A stretch of DNA of 58,930 bases from an uncultured Reyranella sp. (GTDB taxonomy: Bacteria; Pseudomonadota; Alphaproteobacteria; Reyranellales; Reyranellaceae). The notes beneath the pieces were generated by a model, which saw only the letters and a program-made list of their open reading frames with translations, did no database searches and was not told where the DNA came from. Positions 46,144-56,368 of this stretch are shown piece by piece. Location: NCBI GenBank assembly GCA_937919085.1, contig CALFRN010000026.1:1-58930 (forward strand), given 5' to 3'. Positions within the stretch are counted from its first letter, which is position 1. Every line of letters begins with the position of its first letter. The position numbers and the translations under genes are program-made.

Positions 46144-47550
46144 ATGGCGAAGAAGACAAGACACATCGCGATCGGACGGCGGGCGATCCTGGCCGGTGCA
46201 GGCGCGCTGGCAGCGCAAGGCCTCTCGATATCGGCGTCGCGCGCGCAAACGCCGAAAGTCGAGAAGGACGAACTGAAATTCGGATTCATCAAGCTGACCG
46301 ACATGGTTCCGCTCGCGATCGCCAAGGAGAAGGGCTTCTTCGAGGAGGAGGGTCTGTTTGTGACCCTCGAGCCACAAGCAAACTGGAAGGTACTGCTCGA
46401 CCGCGTCATCACCGGCGAACTCGACGGCGCTCACATGCTGGCGGGTCAACCGATTGCCGCGACCATCGGCTTCGGCACCAAGGCGCACATTGTGACGCCA
46501 TTCTCGATGGATCTGAATGGAAACGGGACGACCGTGTCGAACGAAGTCTGGGCCGAGATGAAGAAGCACATTCCGGTCGGTGCCGACGGCAAGCCGGTCC
46601 ATCCGATCAAGGCCAGCGCACTGAAGCCGGTGATCGAAAAAATGAAAGGCGAAGGCAAGCCGTTCAAGATGGGCATGGTCTTTCCCGTCTCCACCCACAA
46701 CTACGAGCTTCGTTACTGGCTTGCGTCCGGCAACATTCATCCCGGCTTCTATTCCAAGACCGACGTTACCGGGCAGATCAAGGCAGAAGCCCTTCTATCG
46801 GTTACACCGCCGCCGCAGATGCCGTCGACGCTACAGGCCGGGACCATCCACGGATACTGTGTCGGTGAACCGTGGAACCAGCAGGCGGTGTTCAAGGGCA
46901 TCGGCGTTCCGGTGATCACCGACTACGAAATCTGGAAGAACAATCCGGAGAAGGTGTTCGGTGTCACCGCAGAGTTCGCCCAGAAGAACCCGGGCACGCT
47001 GATCGCGCTTACCAAGGCGCTGATCCGGGCGGGCATGTGGCTCGATGCCGAGAACAACGCCAACAGGATGGAGGCGGTCAAGATCATATCGAAGCCGGAG
47101 TATGTCGGCGCCGACGTCGAAGTCATCGCCAATTCGATGACCGGCACGTTCGAATACGAGAAGGGCGACAAGCGGGCGGTGCCCGATTTCAATGTCTTCT
47201 TCCGCTACTACGCTACCTATCCCTACTACTCGGACGCCGTCTGGTATCTGACGCAGATGCGTCGCTGGGGGCAGATCCCCGAATTCAAGCCGGACGCCTG
47301 GTACGAGGAAACCGCCAAGAAGGTCTATCTGCCGGAGATCTATCTCAAAGCAGCGAAGGCGCTGGTCGATGAAGGCAAGGCCAAGAAGGATGACTTTCCC
47401 TGGACGACCGACGGCTATCGCGCGCCGACCGCCGAAAACATCGACGCGATTCCCTACGACGGCCGCAAGCCCAATGCCTACATCGACAGCCTGTCGATCG
47501 GATTGAAGGGCAAGCAGACCGTCGAAGGCACCGACGTGGTTGGCGGCTAG
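46144..47550 (+). CDS. nrtA: Nitrate ABC transporter substrate-binding protein
   Basis: 468 residues. The N terminus has a twin-arginine-type export signal ([17 protein letters not shown], likely cleavage after SRAQ), followed by the NrtA fold: [27 protein letters not shown]-like start ([17 protein letters not shown]), [28 protein letters not shown] and [13 protein letters not shown]. It captures nitrate in the periplasm for NrtB. GGAGA lies 6 nt before ATG 46144; the nasS stop is 37 nt upstream. Confidence 0.92.
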   Translation: MAKKTRHIAIGRRAILAGAGALAAQGLSISASRAQTPKVEKDELKFGFIKLTDMVPLAIAKEKGFFEEEGLFVTLEPQANWKVLLDRVITGELDGAHMLAGQPIAATIGFGTKAHIVTPFSMDLNGNGTTVSNEVWAEMKKHIPVGADGKPVHPIKASALKPVIEKMKGEGKPFKMGMVFPVSTHNYELRYWLASGNIHPGFYSKTDVTGQIKAEALLSVTPPPQMPSTLQAGTIHGYCVGEPWNQQAVFKGIGVPVITDYEIWKNNPEKVFGVTAEFAQKNPGTLIALTKALIRAGMWLDAENNANRMEAVKIISKPEYVGADVEVIANSMTGTFEYEKGDKRAVPDFNVFFRYYATYPYYSDAVWYLTQMRRWGQIPEFKPDAWYEETAKKVYLPEIYLKAAKALVDEGKAKKDDFPWTTDGYRAPTAENIDAIPYDGRKPNAYIDSLSIGLKGKQTVEGTDVVGG

Positions 47551-47597
47551 TCCGTGTCCGTCGACGATCCTTCTGAACATGATGTCGGGGCCAAGCG

Positions 47598-48683
47598 ATG
47601 ACCACTGTCAGTGAAGACGCCGCAGAATTGCGGTTCCGCAGCGAAGCGCGTCGGGAACGGCTGTTCGCCCGCATCAACAAGGCATCGGGCTATCTCGATG
47701 TCTTCGGTTTGGGCTGGGTTGTGCCACTCCTTCGCATTGCCGCGGGCGACAGTCCGAGGCACCAGCTCGCCGAGCTGCGTCAGGTCCTGCTCGTGCCGCT
47801 GGCGGGCATCGCGGCTTTTCTGCTGCTGTGGGCGGCTCTCGCGCCTCAGGTGAAGACGTCGCTGGGGGTCGTGCCGGGGCCAGCACAAGTGTGGGAGCAG
47901 GCCGTCAATCTCTACGACGATCATACTGCCGAGCGGGTCAAGGAGGCGGCTTTCTACGCGCGGCAGAGGGACCGCAACCAGAAACTCGAGGCGGCGGGCA
48001 AGGGTGATCAGGTCAAATCGCGCAGCTATACCGGCAAGCCGACCTATCTCGACCAGATCGCGACCAGTCTGAAGACCGTGGCAATCGGCTTCCTGGTCGC
48101 GACGCTGATCGCGGTGCCGGTCGGAATCATGTGTGGCCTGTCGCGGACCGTCGAAGGCGGGCTCAATCCGCTGATCCAGATCTTCAAGCCGGTGTCGCCG
48201 CTGGCATGGCTGCCGATCGTCACCATCGTCGTTTCGGCGCTCTATCTCGATCCGCTCGATTGGCTGCCGAAGTCCCTGGTGATTTCGGCCATCACCGTGA
48301 CGCTTTGCTCGCTGTGGCCGACGCTGATCAACACTTCGCTCGGCGTCGCCTCGATCGACAAGGATCTCGTGAACGTCGGCAAGGTACTCCAGCTCTCGAC
48401 CACCACGACGGTCCGCAAGGTGGTCCTGCCGTCGGCGCTGCCGTTGATCTTCACTGGCCTGCGGCTTTCGCTGGGCGTGGGCTGGATGGTCCTGATTGCG
48501 GCTGAAATGCTGGCGCAGAATCCCGGCCTCGGAAAATTCGTATGGGACGAGTTCCAGAACGGGTCGTCGTCCTCCTTGGCCAAGATCATGGTCGCGGTGC
48601 TGACCATCGGGATCATCGGGTTCGTGCTCGATCGTCTGATGTTCGCCCTGCAGGCGGCCTTCACCTACGGCATGAATCGCTAG
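47598..48683 (+). CDS. nrtB: Nitrate ABC transporter permease
   Basis: 361 residues. An N-terminal helix (about 57-76, LLVPLAGIAAFLLLWAALAP) is followed by a charged loop and a BPD-type permease core (about 150-355) with KTVAIGFLVATLIAVPVG and the ATPase-coupling EAA-type segment around DKDLVNVGKVLQLSTTTTVRKVVLPSALP (key part: VRKVVLPSALPLIFTGLRLS). It is the inner-membrane channel of the NrtABCD importer. It lies 47 nt after nrtA and 18 nt before the ATPase gene. Confidence 0.92.
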   Translation: MTTVSEDAAELRFRSEARRERLFARINKASGYLDVFGLGWVVPLLRIAAGDSPRHQLAELRQVLLVPLAGIAAFLLLWAALAPQVKTSLGVVPGPAQVWEQAVNLYDDHTAERVKEAAFYARQRDRNQKLEAAGKGDQVKSRSYTGKPTYLDQIATSLKTVAIGFLVATLIAVPVGIMCGLSRTVEGGLNPLIQIFKPVSPLAWLPIVTIVVSALYLDPLDWLPKSLVISAITVTLCSLWPTLINTSLGVASIDKDLVNVGKVLQLSTTTTVRKVVLPSALPLIFTGLRLSLGVGWMVLIAAEMLAQNPGLGKFVWDEFQNGSSSSLAKIMVAVLTIGIIGFVLDRLMFALQAAFTYGMNR

Positions 48684-48701
48684 CGCACAGGAGCGACAAC
48701 C

Positions 48702-50405
48702 ATGGCTCTCCTCGAACTGAAGAACGTGCGGAAGGGTTACGGCGATATCGGCCGGCGCACGGAGGTTCTGGATGGAATCGACCTCGCCGTCGAGGAGGGA
48801 GAGTTCGTCGCAATCGTCGGCTTCTCCGGCTCGGGCAAGACGACATTGATCTCCCTGATGGCCGGGCTGCTGATGCCCGACGCCGGCGAAGTGACCGTCA
48901 GAGGCGTTCCGGTCACCGGCGCGGGCCCCGACCGCGGCCTCGTGTTCCAGTCCTACTCGTTAATGCCCTGGCTCACGGTCACGGCCAACGTGGCGCTGGC
49001 CGTCGATGCGGTCTTCAAGACCAATACCCGGGCCGAACGCGCAGCCCGTGTGCGGCGCTACATCGACATGGTGGGTCTCAGTCACGCCGCCGACCGCCGA
49101 CCGTCCGAACTCTCGGGCGGCATGCGCCAGCGCGTCGCCGTTGCACGTGCGCTGGCCACCGGCCCCGAAATCCTTCTGCTCGACGAGCCATTGTCGGCGC
49201 TCGATGCCCTGACCCGCGCCAAGCTGCAGGACGAATTCGACGAGATCCGGGCACGGGAAGGCAAGACGATCGTGCTGATCACCAACGACGTCGACGAGGC
49301 CATCCTGCTGGCGGACCGGATCATACCGTTGAAGCCCGGTCCCAGGGCGACCCTCGGCCCGTCGTTCAAGGTGACGATTCCGCGTCCGCGCAACCGTATG
49401 GCGCTGAACGCCGATCCCGCTTTCAAGCGGCTGAGGGCCGAGATTACGAAGTACCTGATGGATCTCGGTATCGAGCGCGGCTTGGAAGGTGAGGAGCGGC
49501 ATCTGCCTGACATCCAGCCCGTGACCCAGCTCGAGTCGCCGCCCGATCTGGTGCGCAAGGCCGGGCGCTCGCCCATCCTTGACCGTTATGTCGAGTTCTT
49601 CGACGTCAAGAAGGTCTACCCGACTCCGAAGGGTCCGCTGACCGTCGTCGAGAAGTTCCAGCTTCTCATGAAGAAGGGCGAGTTCGTATCGCTGATCGGT
49701 CACTCCGGATGTGGCAAGTCGACGGTGTTGTCGATGGTTGCGGGCCTCACCGAGATTTCGGCCGGGGGCATCGTGCTCAACGGCCGCGAGATCGACTCCG
49801 CCGGCCCTGACCGCGCCGTCGTGTTTCAGGCCCCATCGTTGATGCCGTGGCTGACGGCACGCGAGAACGTCGCCCTGGGCGTCGACAAGGTCTATCCTCA
49901 TGCCTCGCCGGCGGAACGACGCGAGATTGTCGAATACTACCTGGCCCGCGTGGGCTTGGCGGATTCCATGCACCGCAAGGCCAGCGAGCTGTCGAACGGC
50001 ATGAAGCAGCGTGTCGGCATTGCGCGCGCCTTCGCCCTGTCACCTCGCCTGCTGTTGCTGGATGAGCCGTTCGGCATGCTCGACAGCCTGACCCGCTGGG
50101 AGTTGCAGGAAGTTCTAATGGACGTGTGGAAGCGTACGCAGGTTACGGCGATCTGCGTCACCCATGACGTCGACGAAGCCATCCTGCTGGCCGACCGCGT
50201 CGTGATGATGACCAACGGGCCCAATGCCACCATCGGCAAAGTGCTCGACGTGCCGCTCCCGCGACCCCGCACTCGAAAGTCCCTGATCGAGCATCCCGAT
50301 TACTATCGGTATCGCGGAGAAGTGCTAACCTTTCTTGAGGAATACGAGCACGGCGCCAAACCCAAACTGCCGGCGGCGGCTGAGGTCGCGAAGGCGGCGG
50401 CATGA
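48702..50405 (+). CDS. nrtCD: Fused double ATPase of the nitrate ABC transporter
   Basis: 567 residues with two complete ABC ATPases. NBD1 (about 3-225): Walker A GFSGSGKT (40-47), LSGGM (137-141), LLLDEP, but Asn195 replaces the switch His (LITNDVDEA). NBD2 (about 297-525): GHSGCGKS (333-340), LSNGM (430-434), LLLDEP and intact switch His488 (VTHDVDEA). It energises NrtB. Both deviations fall in the same predicted composite ATP site, which may therefore be weak. It overlaps nirA by 4 nt (ATGA). Usually these are two genes (nrtC, nrtD). Confidence 0.9.
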   Translation: MALLELKNVRKGYGDIGRRTEVLDGIDLAVEEGEFVAIVGFSGSGKTTLISLMAGLLMPDAGEVTVRGVPVTGAGPDRGLVFQSYSLMPWLTVTANVALAVDAVFKTNTRAERAARVRRYIDMVGLSHAADRRPSELSGGMRQRVAVARALATGPEILLLDEPLSALDALTRAKLQDEFDEIRAREGKTIVLITNDVDEAILLADRIIPLKPGPRATLGPSFKVTIPRPRNRMALNADPAFKRLRAEITKYLMDLGIERGLEGEERHLPDIQPVTQLESPPDLVRKAGRSPILDRYVEFFDVKKVYPTPKGPLTVVEKFQLLMKKGEFVSLIGHSGCGKSTVLSMVAGLTEISAGGIVLNGREIDSAGPDRAVVFQAPSLMPWLTARENVALGVDKVYPHASPAERREIVEYYLARVGLADSMHRKASELSNGMKQRVGIARAFALSPRLLLLDEPFGMLDSLTRWELQEVLMDVWKRTQVTAICVTHDVDEAILLADRVVMMTNGPNATIGKVLDVPLPRPRTRKSLIEHPDYYRYRGEVLTFLEEYEHGAKPKLPAAAEVAKAAA

Positions 50406-52183
50406 CCGAATTCGACGACCGGCAGAAGCAATGGCTGCAGGGCTTCGTCAGCGGCATCGAGGCGCGCAAGGCCGCTGACCGATTGTCAGGCCACGCGTCG
50501 GGTACGTCGGCGGCCCAGCAGGTCGGGCCCGATGCCCTGCAACACGCCGCGCAGGACCGCACGACGGCGGCGGGCGGCAAGCTGGTCGCCGAGGAAACCG
50601 CCAAGCGTGCACGTCATCCGCTGGACCGTTGGGACGAAGTCGTGGGGCGCGCCGAGGCCGGGCAGTTTCCCAAGGGCATCGACGTCTTTCTCACCAAGTA
50701 TCAGGGCTTGTTCTATGTAGCGCCTGCGCAGAACTCCTTCATGTGCCGGCTGCGGATTCCCAACGGAATCCTGACCGCCTGGCAGATGCGTGGTCTGGCC
50801 GATGCGGCCGAGTCCTTCGGCGGCGGCTACGCCGACGTGACAACCCGCGCCAACCTGCAGATCCGTGAAATTCCGGCACGCGCCGCCGTCGATCTGCTGC
50901 TGGCTGTCCAGGAACTGGGCCTCACCTCGCGCGGCTCGGGCGCCGACAATATTCGAAACATTACCGGCAGTCCGACCGCGGGAGTCGATCCGCAGGAACT
51001 CATCGACACGAGGCCACTTTGCCGCGCGATGCATCATTACATCCTCAATCACCGTGAGATGTACGGATTGCCGCGGAAATTCAACATTGCCTTTGATGGT
51101 GGCGGACGCGTGCCGGTGCTGGAAGACACAAACGATATCGGCTTCGTGGCGGTCGACGTGACCGGCGGGTCCGGTTTCGATCCTGGCATCTACTTCCGCC
51201 TGCAGCTCGGCGGCATCACGGGCCATCTCGATTTCGCCTTTGACTCTGGCGTGCTTGTGAAGCCCGCGGAATGCGTGACGGTGGCGGGTGCTGTCGTCCG
51301 GGCCTTCGCTGCACACGGTGACCGCACCGACCGCCTGAAAGCGCGCCTGAAATATGTGCTCGACCGGATCGGCCGAGAAGCGTTCCTCGCCGAGGTCGAG
51401 AAGGAATATGGCGCCAAGTTGCGGCGCGCGGCGGGTGCCGAGATGGTGCCGCGGACATTCGCCGACAAGCATGGGCACATCGGCGTGCACCGGCAGCGGC
51501 AAGCCGGGCTCAATTATCTCGGATTGGTGCTGCCGGTAGGCCGCCTGACGGTCGACCAGATGCGCGGCATCGCCGAGATCGCCCAGCGTTTCGGGAGCGG
51601 CACGATCCGCCTGACCGTGTGGCAGAATCTGTTGATCTCGGATGTCGCCGACCGTGATGTCGGCATCTGCATCGCCGCCATCAATTCGCTGGGCCTCGGT
51701 ATCGAAGCGAGCGCCATCCGACGTGGGCTCGTGGCCTGCACCGGCAATGCCGGCTGCAAGTTTGCCGCCTCCAACACCAAGGGTCATGCGTTGAAGCTCG
51801 CCGACCATCTTGAGGCGCGCGTGGCCATCGATACGCCGGTGAACATCCATCTGACCGGCTGCCACCATTCCTGCGCCCAGCACTATGTCGGCGATATCGG
51901 GCTGCTGGCCGCCAAGATCGATCGTGGTGAGGAAAGCGTTGAGGGCTATCACGTCTACATCGGCGGCGGTGCGGCCTCGACCAAGGAGCAGGCGATGGCC
52001 CGCGACTACGCGCAGTCTGTTGCCTTCGACGATCTGCCACCCCTGCTGGAGCGCCTGCTCGCGGCCTATCTCGCCCATCGGCAGGCACCCAGCGAGTCGT
52101 TCTTCGAATTCTGCCGCCGGCACGAGATTGACCAGTTACGCAAGCTCGCCGATGCAGCGCCTGTACGGGCCCTGGCGGGATGA
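50402..52183 (+). CDS. nirA: NirA-type siroheme nitrite reductase
   Basis: 593 residues. Two ferredoxin-like half domains and the siroheme/[4Fe-4S] site, whose Cys pairs lie in [11 protein letters not shown] and [17 protein letters not shown]. Substrate Arg/Lys-rich parts ([29 protein letters not shown]) are present. It reduces nitrite to ammonium with six electrons. The long N-terminal lead (about 1-90) is unlike sulfite reductase beta. Starts and ends in 4-nt overlaps with nrtCD and the flavoprotein gene, so translation is coupled. Confidence 0.92.
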   Translation: MTEFDDRQKQWLQGFVSGIEARKAADRLSGHASGTSAAQQVGPDALQHAAQDRTTAAGGKLVAEETAKRARHPLDRWDEVVGRAEAGQFPKGIDVFLTKYQGLFYVAPAQNSFMCRLRIPNGILTAWQMRGLADAAESFGGGYADVTTRANLQIREIPARAAVDLLLAVQELGLTSRGSGADNIRNITGSPTAGVDPQELIDTRPLCRAMHHYILNHREMYGLPRKFNIAFDGGGRVPVLEDTNDIGFVAVDVTGGSGFDPGIYFRLQLGGITGHLDFAFDSGVLVKPAECVTVAGAVVRAFAAHGDRTDRLKARLKYVLDRIGREAFLAEVEKEYGAKLRRAAGAEMVPRTFADKHGHIGVHRQRQAGLNYLGLVLPVGRLTVDQMRGIAEIAQRFGSGTIRLTVWQNLLISDVADRDVGICIAAINSLGLGIEASAIRRGLVACTGNAGCKFAASNTKGHALKLADHLEARVAIDTPVNIHLTGCHHSCAQHYVGDIGLLAAKIDRGEESVEGYHVYIGGGAASTKEQAMARDYAQSVAFDDLPPLLERLLAAYLAHRQAPSESFFEFCRRHEIDQLRKLADAAPVRALAG

Positions 52184-53748
52184 ACGCGATCGCGCGCCTG
52201 CCGTCGCTGATTCCCGAGAATGCGCCGTTCTCGAGCGAGCAGCGCGCCTGGCTGAATGGCTTCTTCTCAGCCTATCTCGGTGTTACCGGCGAGACCGTGG
52301 ACGGAGCGAGCGACGAACCCTCCGAGCCCGAGGATTTCCCCTGGCATGACGCATCGCTTGCCATGCCGGAGCGCATGGAGCTTGCCAAGGAGGCGAAGCC
52401 CGAGCGCAAGCTGATGGCGGCGATGGCGCAGCTCGATTGCGGCCAGTGCGGCTATCTCTGCCAGACCTATGCCGAGGCGGTGTGGTCGGGCACCGAGGCC
52501 GACATGGGCCGCTGCGTGCCGGGCGGAAAGGAAACCCAGCGCAAGCTGAAGGAGCTGATTGCGGCCCTCGAGACGGAACGCAGCACGCCGGCCGTTGCCG
52601 CGGTCGCCAAGACGGCCGGCATCCATGGCTTCTCACGGGACCGGCCGGCGCTCGCCACGCTGGTTGATGCTCATCCCCTCAATCGTCCCGGCTCGGAGAA
52701 GGACGTGCGCCACGTCGTGCTCGATCTTTCGACCACCGACGTTACATATGACGCTGGCGACAGCCTGGGGGTGTTCGCGCGCAAGAACCCGCGGCTCGTC
52801 CAGGCCGTTCTCGACCGCGTCGGTGCCACCGGCGAGGAGATCGTGGCCTACGACGGCGAGGCACTGCCGCTGCGCCAGGTCCTGCTGAGCAAGGTCGACA
52901 TCGCTCGCCCAAGCGACGAGTGCATGCTGTTTCTCGCGACCCGCGCCTTCAACGGCGAGGAGGCGCTGAAGCTGCAGGCAATGGCCGAGGGCAAGGGCCT
53001 GCCGGAACTGGCCGATGCCGACCTGCTCGATCTCCTGCATGCCTTTCCCTCGGTGATGCCGTCGCTGCCGGGCCTGCTGAAGTCGCTCGACCGCCTGCAG
53101 CCCCGGCTCTACTCGATCGCCTCCTCGTCCAAGGCCCATCCGCGCGAGGTCCATCTCACGGTTTCGGCGGTGCGCTGGGACAGCAACGACCGCACACGCA
53201 CCGGCATCGGCTCGTGCTATCTCGCCGACTTCGCCAAGCCGGGAGACGTTATCCCGGTGTTCGTCCAGAAGAGTCATGGCTTCGGTCCGCCGGCGGACGA
53301 CAATGCGCCGGCGATCATGATCGGGCCCGGCACCGGCATCGCGCCGTTCCGCGCCTTCCTCGAGGAGCGCGACGCACGCGGCGCCAAGGGCAGGAACTGG
53401 CTGTTCTTCGGCGAGCAGAAGCGCGTCACCGATTTCCTCTACGAGGACCAGATCGTGGACTGGCAGCGCCGCGGCCTGCTGAGCCGCCTCGACCTCGCCT
53501 TCTCGCGCGACCAGGCCGAGAAGATCTACGTCCAGACCCGCATGCGCGAGAATGCCGCCGAACTGTGGACGTGGCTGGAGGAGGGCGCCCACTTCTATGT
53601 CTGCGGCGACGCCAAGCGCATGGCCAAGGACGTCGAGGACGAGTTGCTCCGGATCGCGGTCGAGCGCGGAGGCAAGAGCATGGAACAGGCGAAGGCCTGG
53701 CTCGGCGACCTCGTCAAGGCCGGCCGCTACCAGCGCGACGTCTACTGA
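52180..53748 (+). CDS. Fe-S/FAD/NAD(P) reductase, CysJ-like without the FMN domain
   Basis: 522 residues. It has the CysJ/cytochrome P450 reductase-type FAD domain (RLYSIASS, TGIGSCYLAD) and NAD(P) domain (IGPGTGIAPFRAF, FFGEQKRVTDFLYEDQI, VCGDAKRMAKDVEDEL). There is no flavodoxin/FMN domain. In its place, residues 87-116 hold a CGQCGYLC ... RCVPGG cluster (Cys87, 90, 94, 112) like the PF04060 Fe-S domain. It probably carries electrons from NADPH to NirA and/or NasA. Coupled by ATGA to nirA, 7 nt before nasA. Confidence 0.85.
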   Translation: MNAIARLPSLIPENAPFSSEQRAWLNGFFSAYLGVTGETVDGASDEPSEPEDFPWHDASLAMPERMELAKEAKPERKLMAAMAQLDCGQCGYLCQTYAEAVWSGTEADMGRCVPGGKETQRKLKELIAALETERSTPAVAAVAKTAGIHGFSRDRPALATLVDAHPLNRPGSEKDVRHVVLDLSTTDVTYDAGDSLGVFARKNPRLVQAVLDRVGATGEEIVAYDGEALPLRQVLLSKVDIARPSDECMLFLATRAFNGEEALKLQAMAEGKGLPELADADLLDLLHAFPSVMPSLPGLLKSLDRLQPRLYSIASSSKAHPREVHLTVSAVRWDSNDRTRTGIGSCYLADFAKPGDVIPVFVQKSHGFGPPADDNAPAIMIGPGTGIAPFRAFLEERDARGAKGRNWLFFGEQKRVTDFLYEDQIVDWQRRGLLSRLDLAFSRDQAEKIYVQTRMRENAAELWTWLEEGAHFYVCGDAKRMAKDVEDELLRIAVERGGKSMEQAKAWLGDLVKAGRYQRDVY

Positions 53749-53755
53749 GCGAGCC

Positions 53756-56368
53756 ATGGTCCGTACCACGTGCCCCTATTGCGGTGTCGGTTGCGGGATC
53801 GTGGCGACTCCCGACGGCCGTGGCGGTGCGACGATCGCCGGCGACACCGATCATCCAGCCAACCGTGGCCGGCTCTGCTCCAAGGGTGCCGCGCTGGGCG
53901 AAACGCTGTCGCTCGAGGATCGGTTGCTCCACCCCGAGGTCGACGGGCGGCGCGTTTCCTGGGAGACGGCGCTCGACACGGTGGCCAACGGCTTTCGCGA
54001 AGTCATCGCCCGGCACGGGCCGGACGCCGTTGCGTTCTATGTCTCGGGCCAGCTCCTTACCGAGGACTATTACGCCGCCAACAAGCTGATGAAAGGCTTC
54101 CTTGGCACAGCCAACATCGACACCAATTCACGTCTGTGCATGGCCTCGTCGGTGGCGGGCCACAAGCGCGCCTTCGGCAGCGACACCGTGCCGGGTCTTT
54201 ACGAAGATTTCGAACTGGCCGACCTCGTCGTGCTGGTCGGCAGTAATCTGGCCTGGTGCCACCCTGTCCTGTTCCAGCGTCTCGAGGCGGCCAAGCGCGC
54301 ACGGCCCGGGATGAAGATTGTCGTGGTCGATCCGCGTCGCACCGACACCTGCGACATTGCCGATCTCCACCTGGCAATTCGGCCCGGCAGTGACGTGGCT
54401 CTATTCAATGGACTTCTGGTGGAACTGCATCGCCGCGGCGTTGCGGCAACGTGCTTCGTCGACCGCCATACCGCGGGTATCGAGGAGGCGTTGACTGCGG
54501 CTCGCGCCGGCGATCCGGCACTATGCGGGCTGACAGCAGCCGACATCGCGAGTTTCTTCGACTGGTTCGCCCGGAGCGAGAAGTCCGTCACGCTCTATTC
54601 CCAGGGCGTGAACCAGTCGAGTGCCGGCGCAGACAAGGTGAATGCCATAATCAACTGTCACCTGCTGACGGGACGCATCGGCCGGCCGGGCATGGGGCCA
54701 TTTTCGATCACCGGCCAACCCAACGCCATGGGCGGCAGAGAGGTAGGCGCGCTCAGCAATACGTTGGCCGCCCACATGGATTTCGCTCCCGAGGACGTGG
54801 CCCGCGTCGGGCGCTTTTGGAACAGCTCCCGGGTGGCACGGCGACCGGGCTTAAAGGCAGTCGAGCTGTTTGAGGCGGTGAAGTCCGGCCGGATCAAGGC
54901 GGTTTGGATCATGGCGACCAACCCGGTGGCCAGCCTGCCGGATGCCGCGGCCGTGCGAGCGGCGTTGCAGGGCTGCGAGCTCTCGATCGTTTCCGAGGCG
55001 GTGCGCGCCAGCGATACGGTCGATGCCTGTCGCATCCGCCTGCCGGCACTGGCGTGGGCCGAGAAGAACGGCACTGTCACCAACTCTGAACGCTGTATCT
55101 CCCGCCAGAGGTCGTTCCTTTTGCCACCAGGCGAAGCAAGGCAGGATTGGTGGATCGTGGCCGAAGTCGCGCGCCGCCTGGGTTTCGGGCAGGCTTTTGA
55201 CTGGACAAGTGCCGCCGATATTTTCCGCGAGCATGCCGCCCTCTCCGCCTTTGAGAATGGCGGAACGCGTGATTTCGACATCGGTGCCCACGCCAATCTG
55301 GATGATCGCAGCTATGAGTCGCTGGAGCCCTTCGCATGGCCGGCCCCCGCGGACAGAAGGTGGGTCGGCGCGCGCTTCTTCTCCGATGGCAGCTTTTTTC
55401 ATTCCGATGGTCGGGCACGATTCGTTGCTACGGTACCGCGGGGCCCGGTTCACGCCCCGAGCGCCGCGCGGCCGCTGCGCCTCAACACCGGACGAGTCCG
55501 CGACCAATGGCACACCATGACGCGGACGGGGAAATCCGCTCGGCTCGCCGGCCATCGGCCCGAACCCACGATCGACCTGCATCCTGCCGATGCGGCCGTC
55601 CGAAGGCTTGTGGAAGGCGACATCGCCGAGGTGGAGAGCGACTGGGGACGGGCCGTACTGAAGGTGCATGTGTCGGACGCCGTGCGGGTGGGCGAGGTGT
55701 TTGCCCCCATGCACTGGACGGCGCAGGTCTCACGGGCCGGTGCAATCAACGCCGCCGTCAATCCGGCGGTCGATCCAATCTCCGGTCAGCCTGAGCTTAA
55801 GCACACGCCGGTCGAAATTCGCCGTCGAGATATGCATTGGCATGGCACGATTCTCGCTCGTAGGCCGGTAATGCTACCTGAAGTAACCTATTGGGCACAC
55901 GTGAGAGGCGCTGGCTTTCATGCCTATCTGCTGGCGGGCGAGCAGCCGTTCGCACTTGCACAGCAGGCACTGGCGGCGGCCGTGCGCTCAACCAACCCCG
56001 GACCATGGCTGGGCGACGCGTCCGGCATTGGTGCGGTGATCAGTGATGGCCGACTCGAGGCCGTCTTGGCGGTCGGCGAGATGCGCGACGACTCTGCGCG
56101 TGAGCGACTGGCCCCATTTATGGCAATGGACCGGCTGGGCCTCGAAGAGCGCAACGTACTGTTGAACGGTGGCAGCGCGGTCGATCGCGGCGGCGATATC
56201 TGTGCCTGCTTCGGGGTGTCGTGTGGATCGGTAACGGCGGCAATCGCCGATGGCGCGGTCACGCTCGATTCGATCGGTGTCGCCACTCGTGCGGGTACGA
56301 ACTGTGGGTCTTGCCGTCCTGAACTCCGGGCGATCCTGCGCGCTGCGCGGATCATGAAGGCTGCATGA
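53756..56368 (+). CDS. nasA: Assimilatory nitrate reductase catalytic subunit
   Basis: 870 residues. N-terminal [4Fe-4S] ligands Cys6, 9, 13 and 41 (CPYCGVGCG ... LCSKG), then the molybdopterin domains with the Mo-ligand Cys in NSRLCMASSV and GPFSITGQPNAMGGREVG. The molybdopterin-dinucleotide-binding C-terminal part starts LNTGRVRDQWHTMTRTGK. The extreme C terminus is a BFD-type [2Fe-2S] domain (CACFGVSCGS ... NCGSCRPEL). It reduces nitrate to nitrite in the cytosol. It shares ATGA with cysG. Confidence 0.94.
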   Translation: MVRTTCPYCGVGCGIVATPDGRGGATIAGDTDHPANRGRLCSKGAALGETLSLEDRLLHPEVDGRRVSWETALDTVANGFREVIARHGPDAVAFYVSGQLLTEDYYAANKLMKGFLGTANIDTNSRLCMASSVAGHKRAFGSDTVPGLYEDFELADLVVLVGSNLAWCHPVLFQRLEAAKRARPGMKIVVVDPRRTDTCDIADLHLAIRPGSDVALFNGLLVELHRRGVAATCFVDRHTAGIEEALTAARAGDPALCGLTAADIASFFDWFARSEKSVTLYSQGVNQSSAGADKVNAIINCHLLTGRIGRPGMGPFSITGQPNAMGGREVGALSNTLAAHMDFAPEDVARVGRFWNSSRVARRPGLKAVELFEAVKSGRIKAVWIMATNPVASLPDAAAVRAALQGCELSIVSEAVRASDTVDACRIRLPALAWAEKNGTVTNSERCISRQRSFLLPPGEARQDWWIVAEVARRLGFGQAFDWTSAADIFREHAALSAFENGGTRDFDIGAHANLDDRSYESLEPFAWPAPADRRWVGARFFSDGSFFHSDGRARFVATVPRGPVHAPSAARPLRLNTGRVRDQWHTMTRTGKSARLAGHRPEPTIDLHPADAAVRRLVEGDIAEVESDWGRAVLKVHVSDAVRVGEVFAPMHWTAQVSRAGAINAAVNPAVDPISGQPELKHTPVEIRRRDMHWHGTILARRPVMLPEVTYWAHVRGAGFHAYLLAGEQPFALAQQALAAAVRSTNPGPWLGDASGIGAVISDGRLEAVLAVGEMRDDSARERLAPFMAMDRLGLEERNVLLNGGSAVDRGGDICACFGVSCGSVTAAIADGAVTLDSIGVATRAGTNCGSCRPELRAILRAARIMKAA

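Noticed and set aside
50486-52123. 545-codon open frame on the minus strand
   Set aside because: Antisense to nirA, whose siroheme site and coupling to neighbours are clear.
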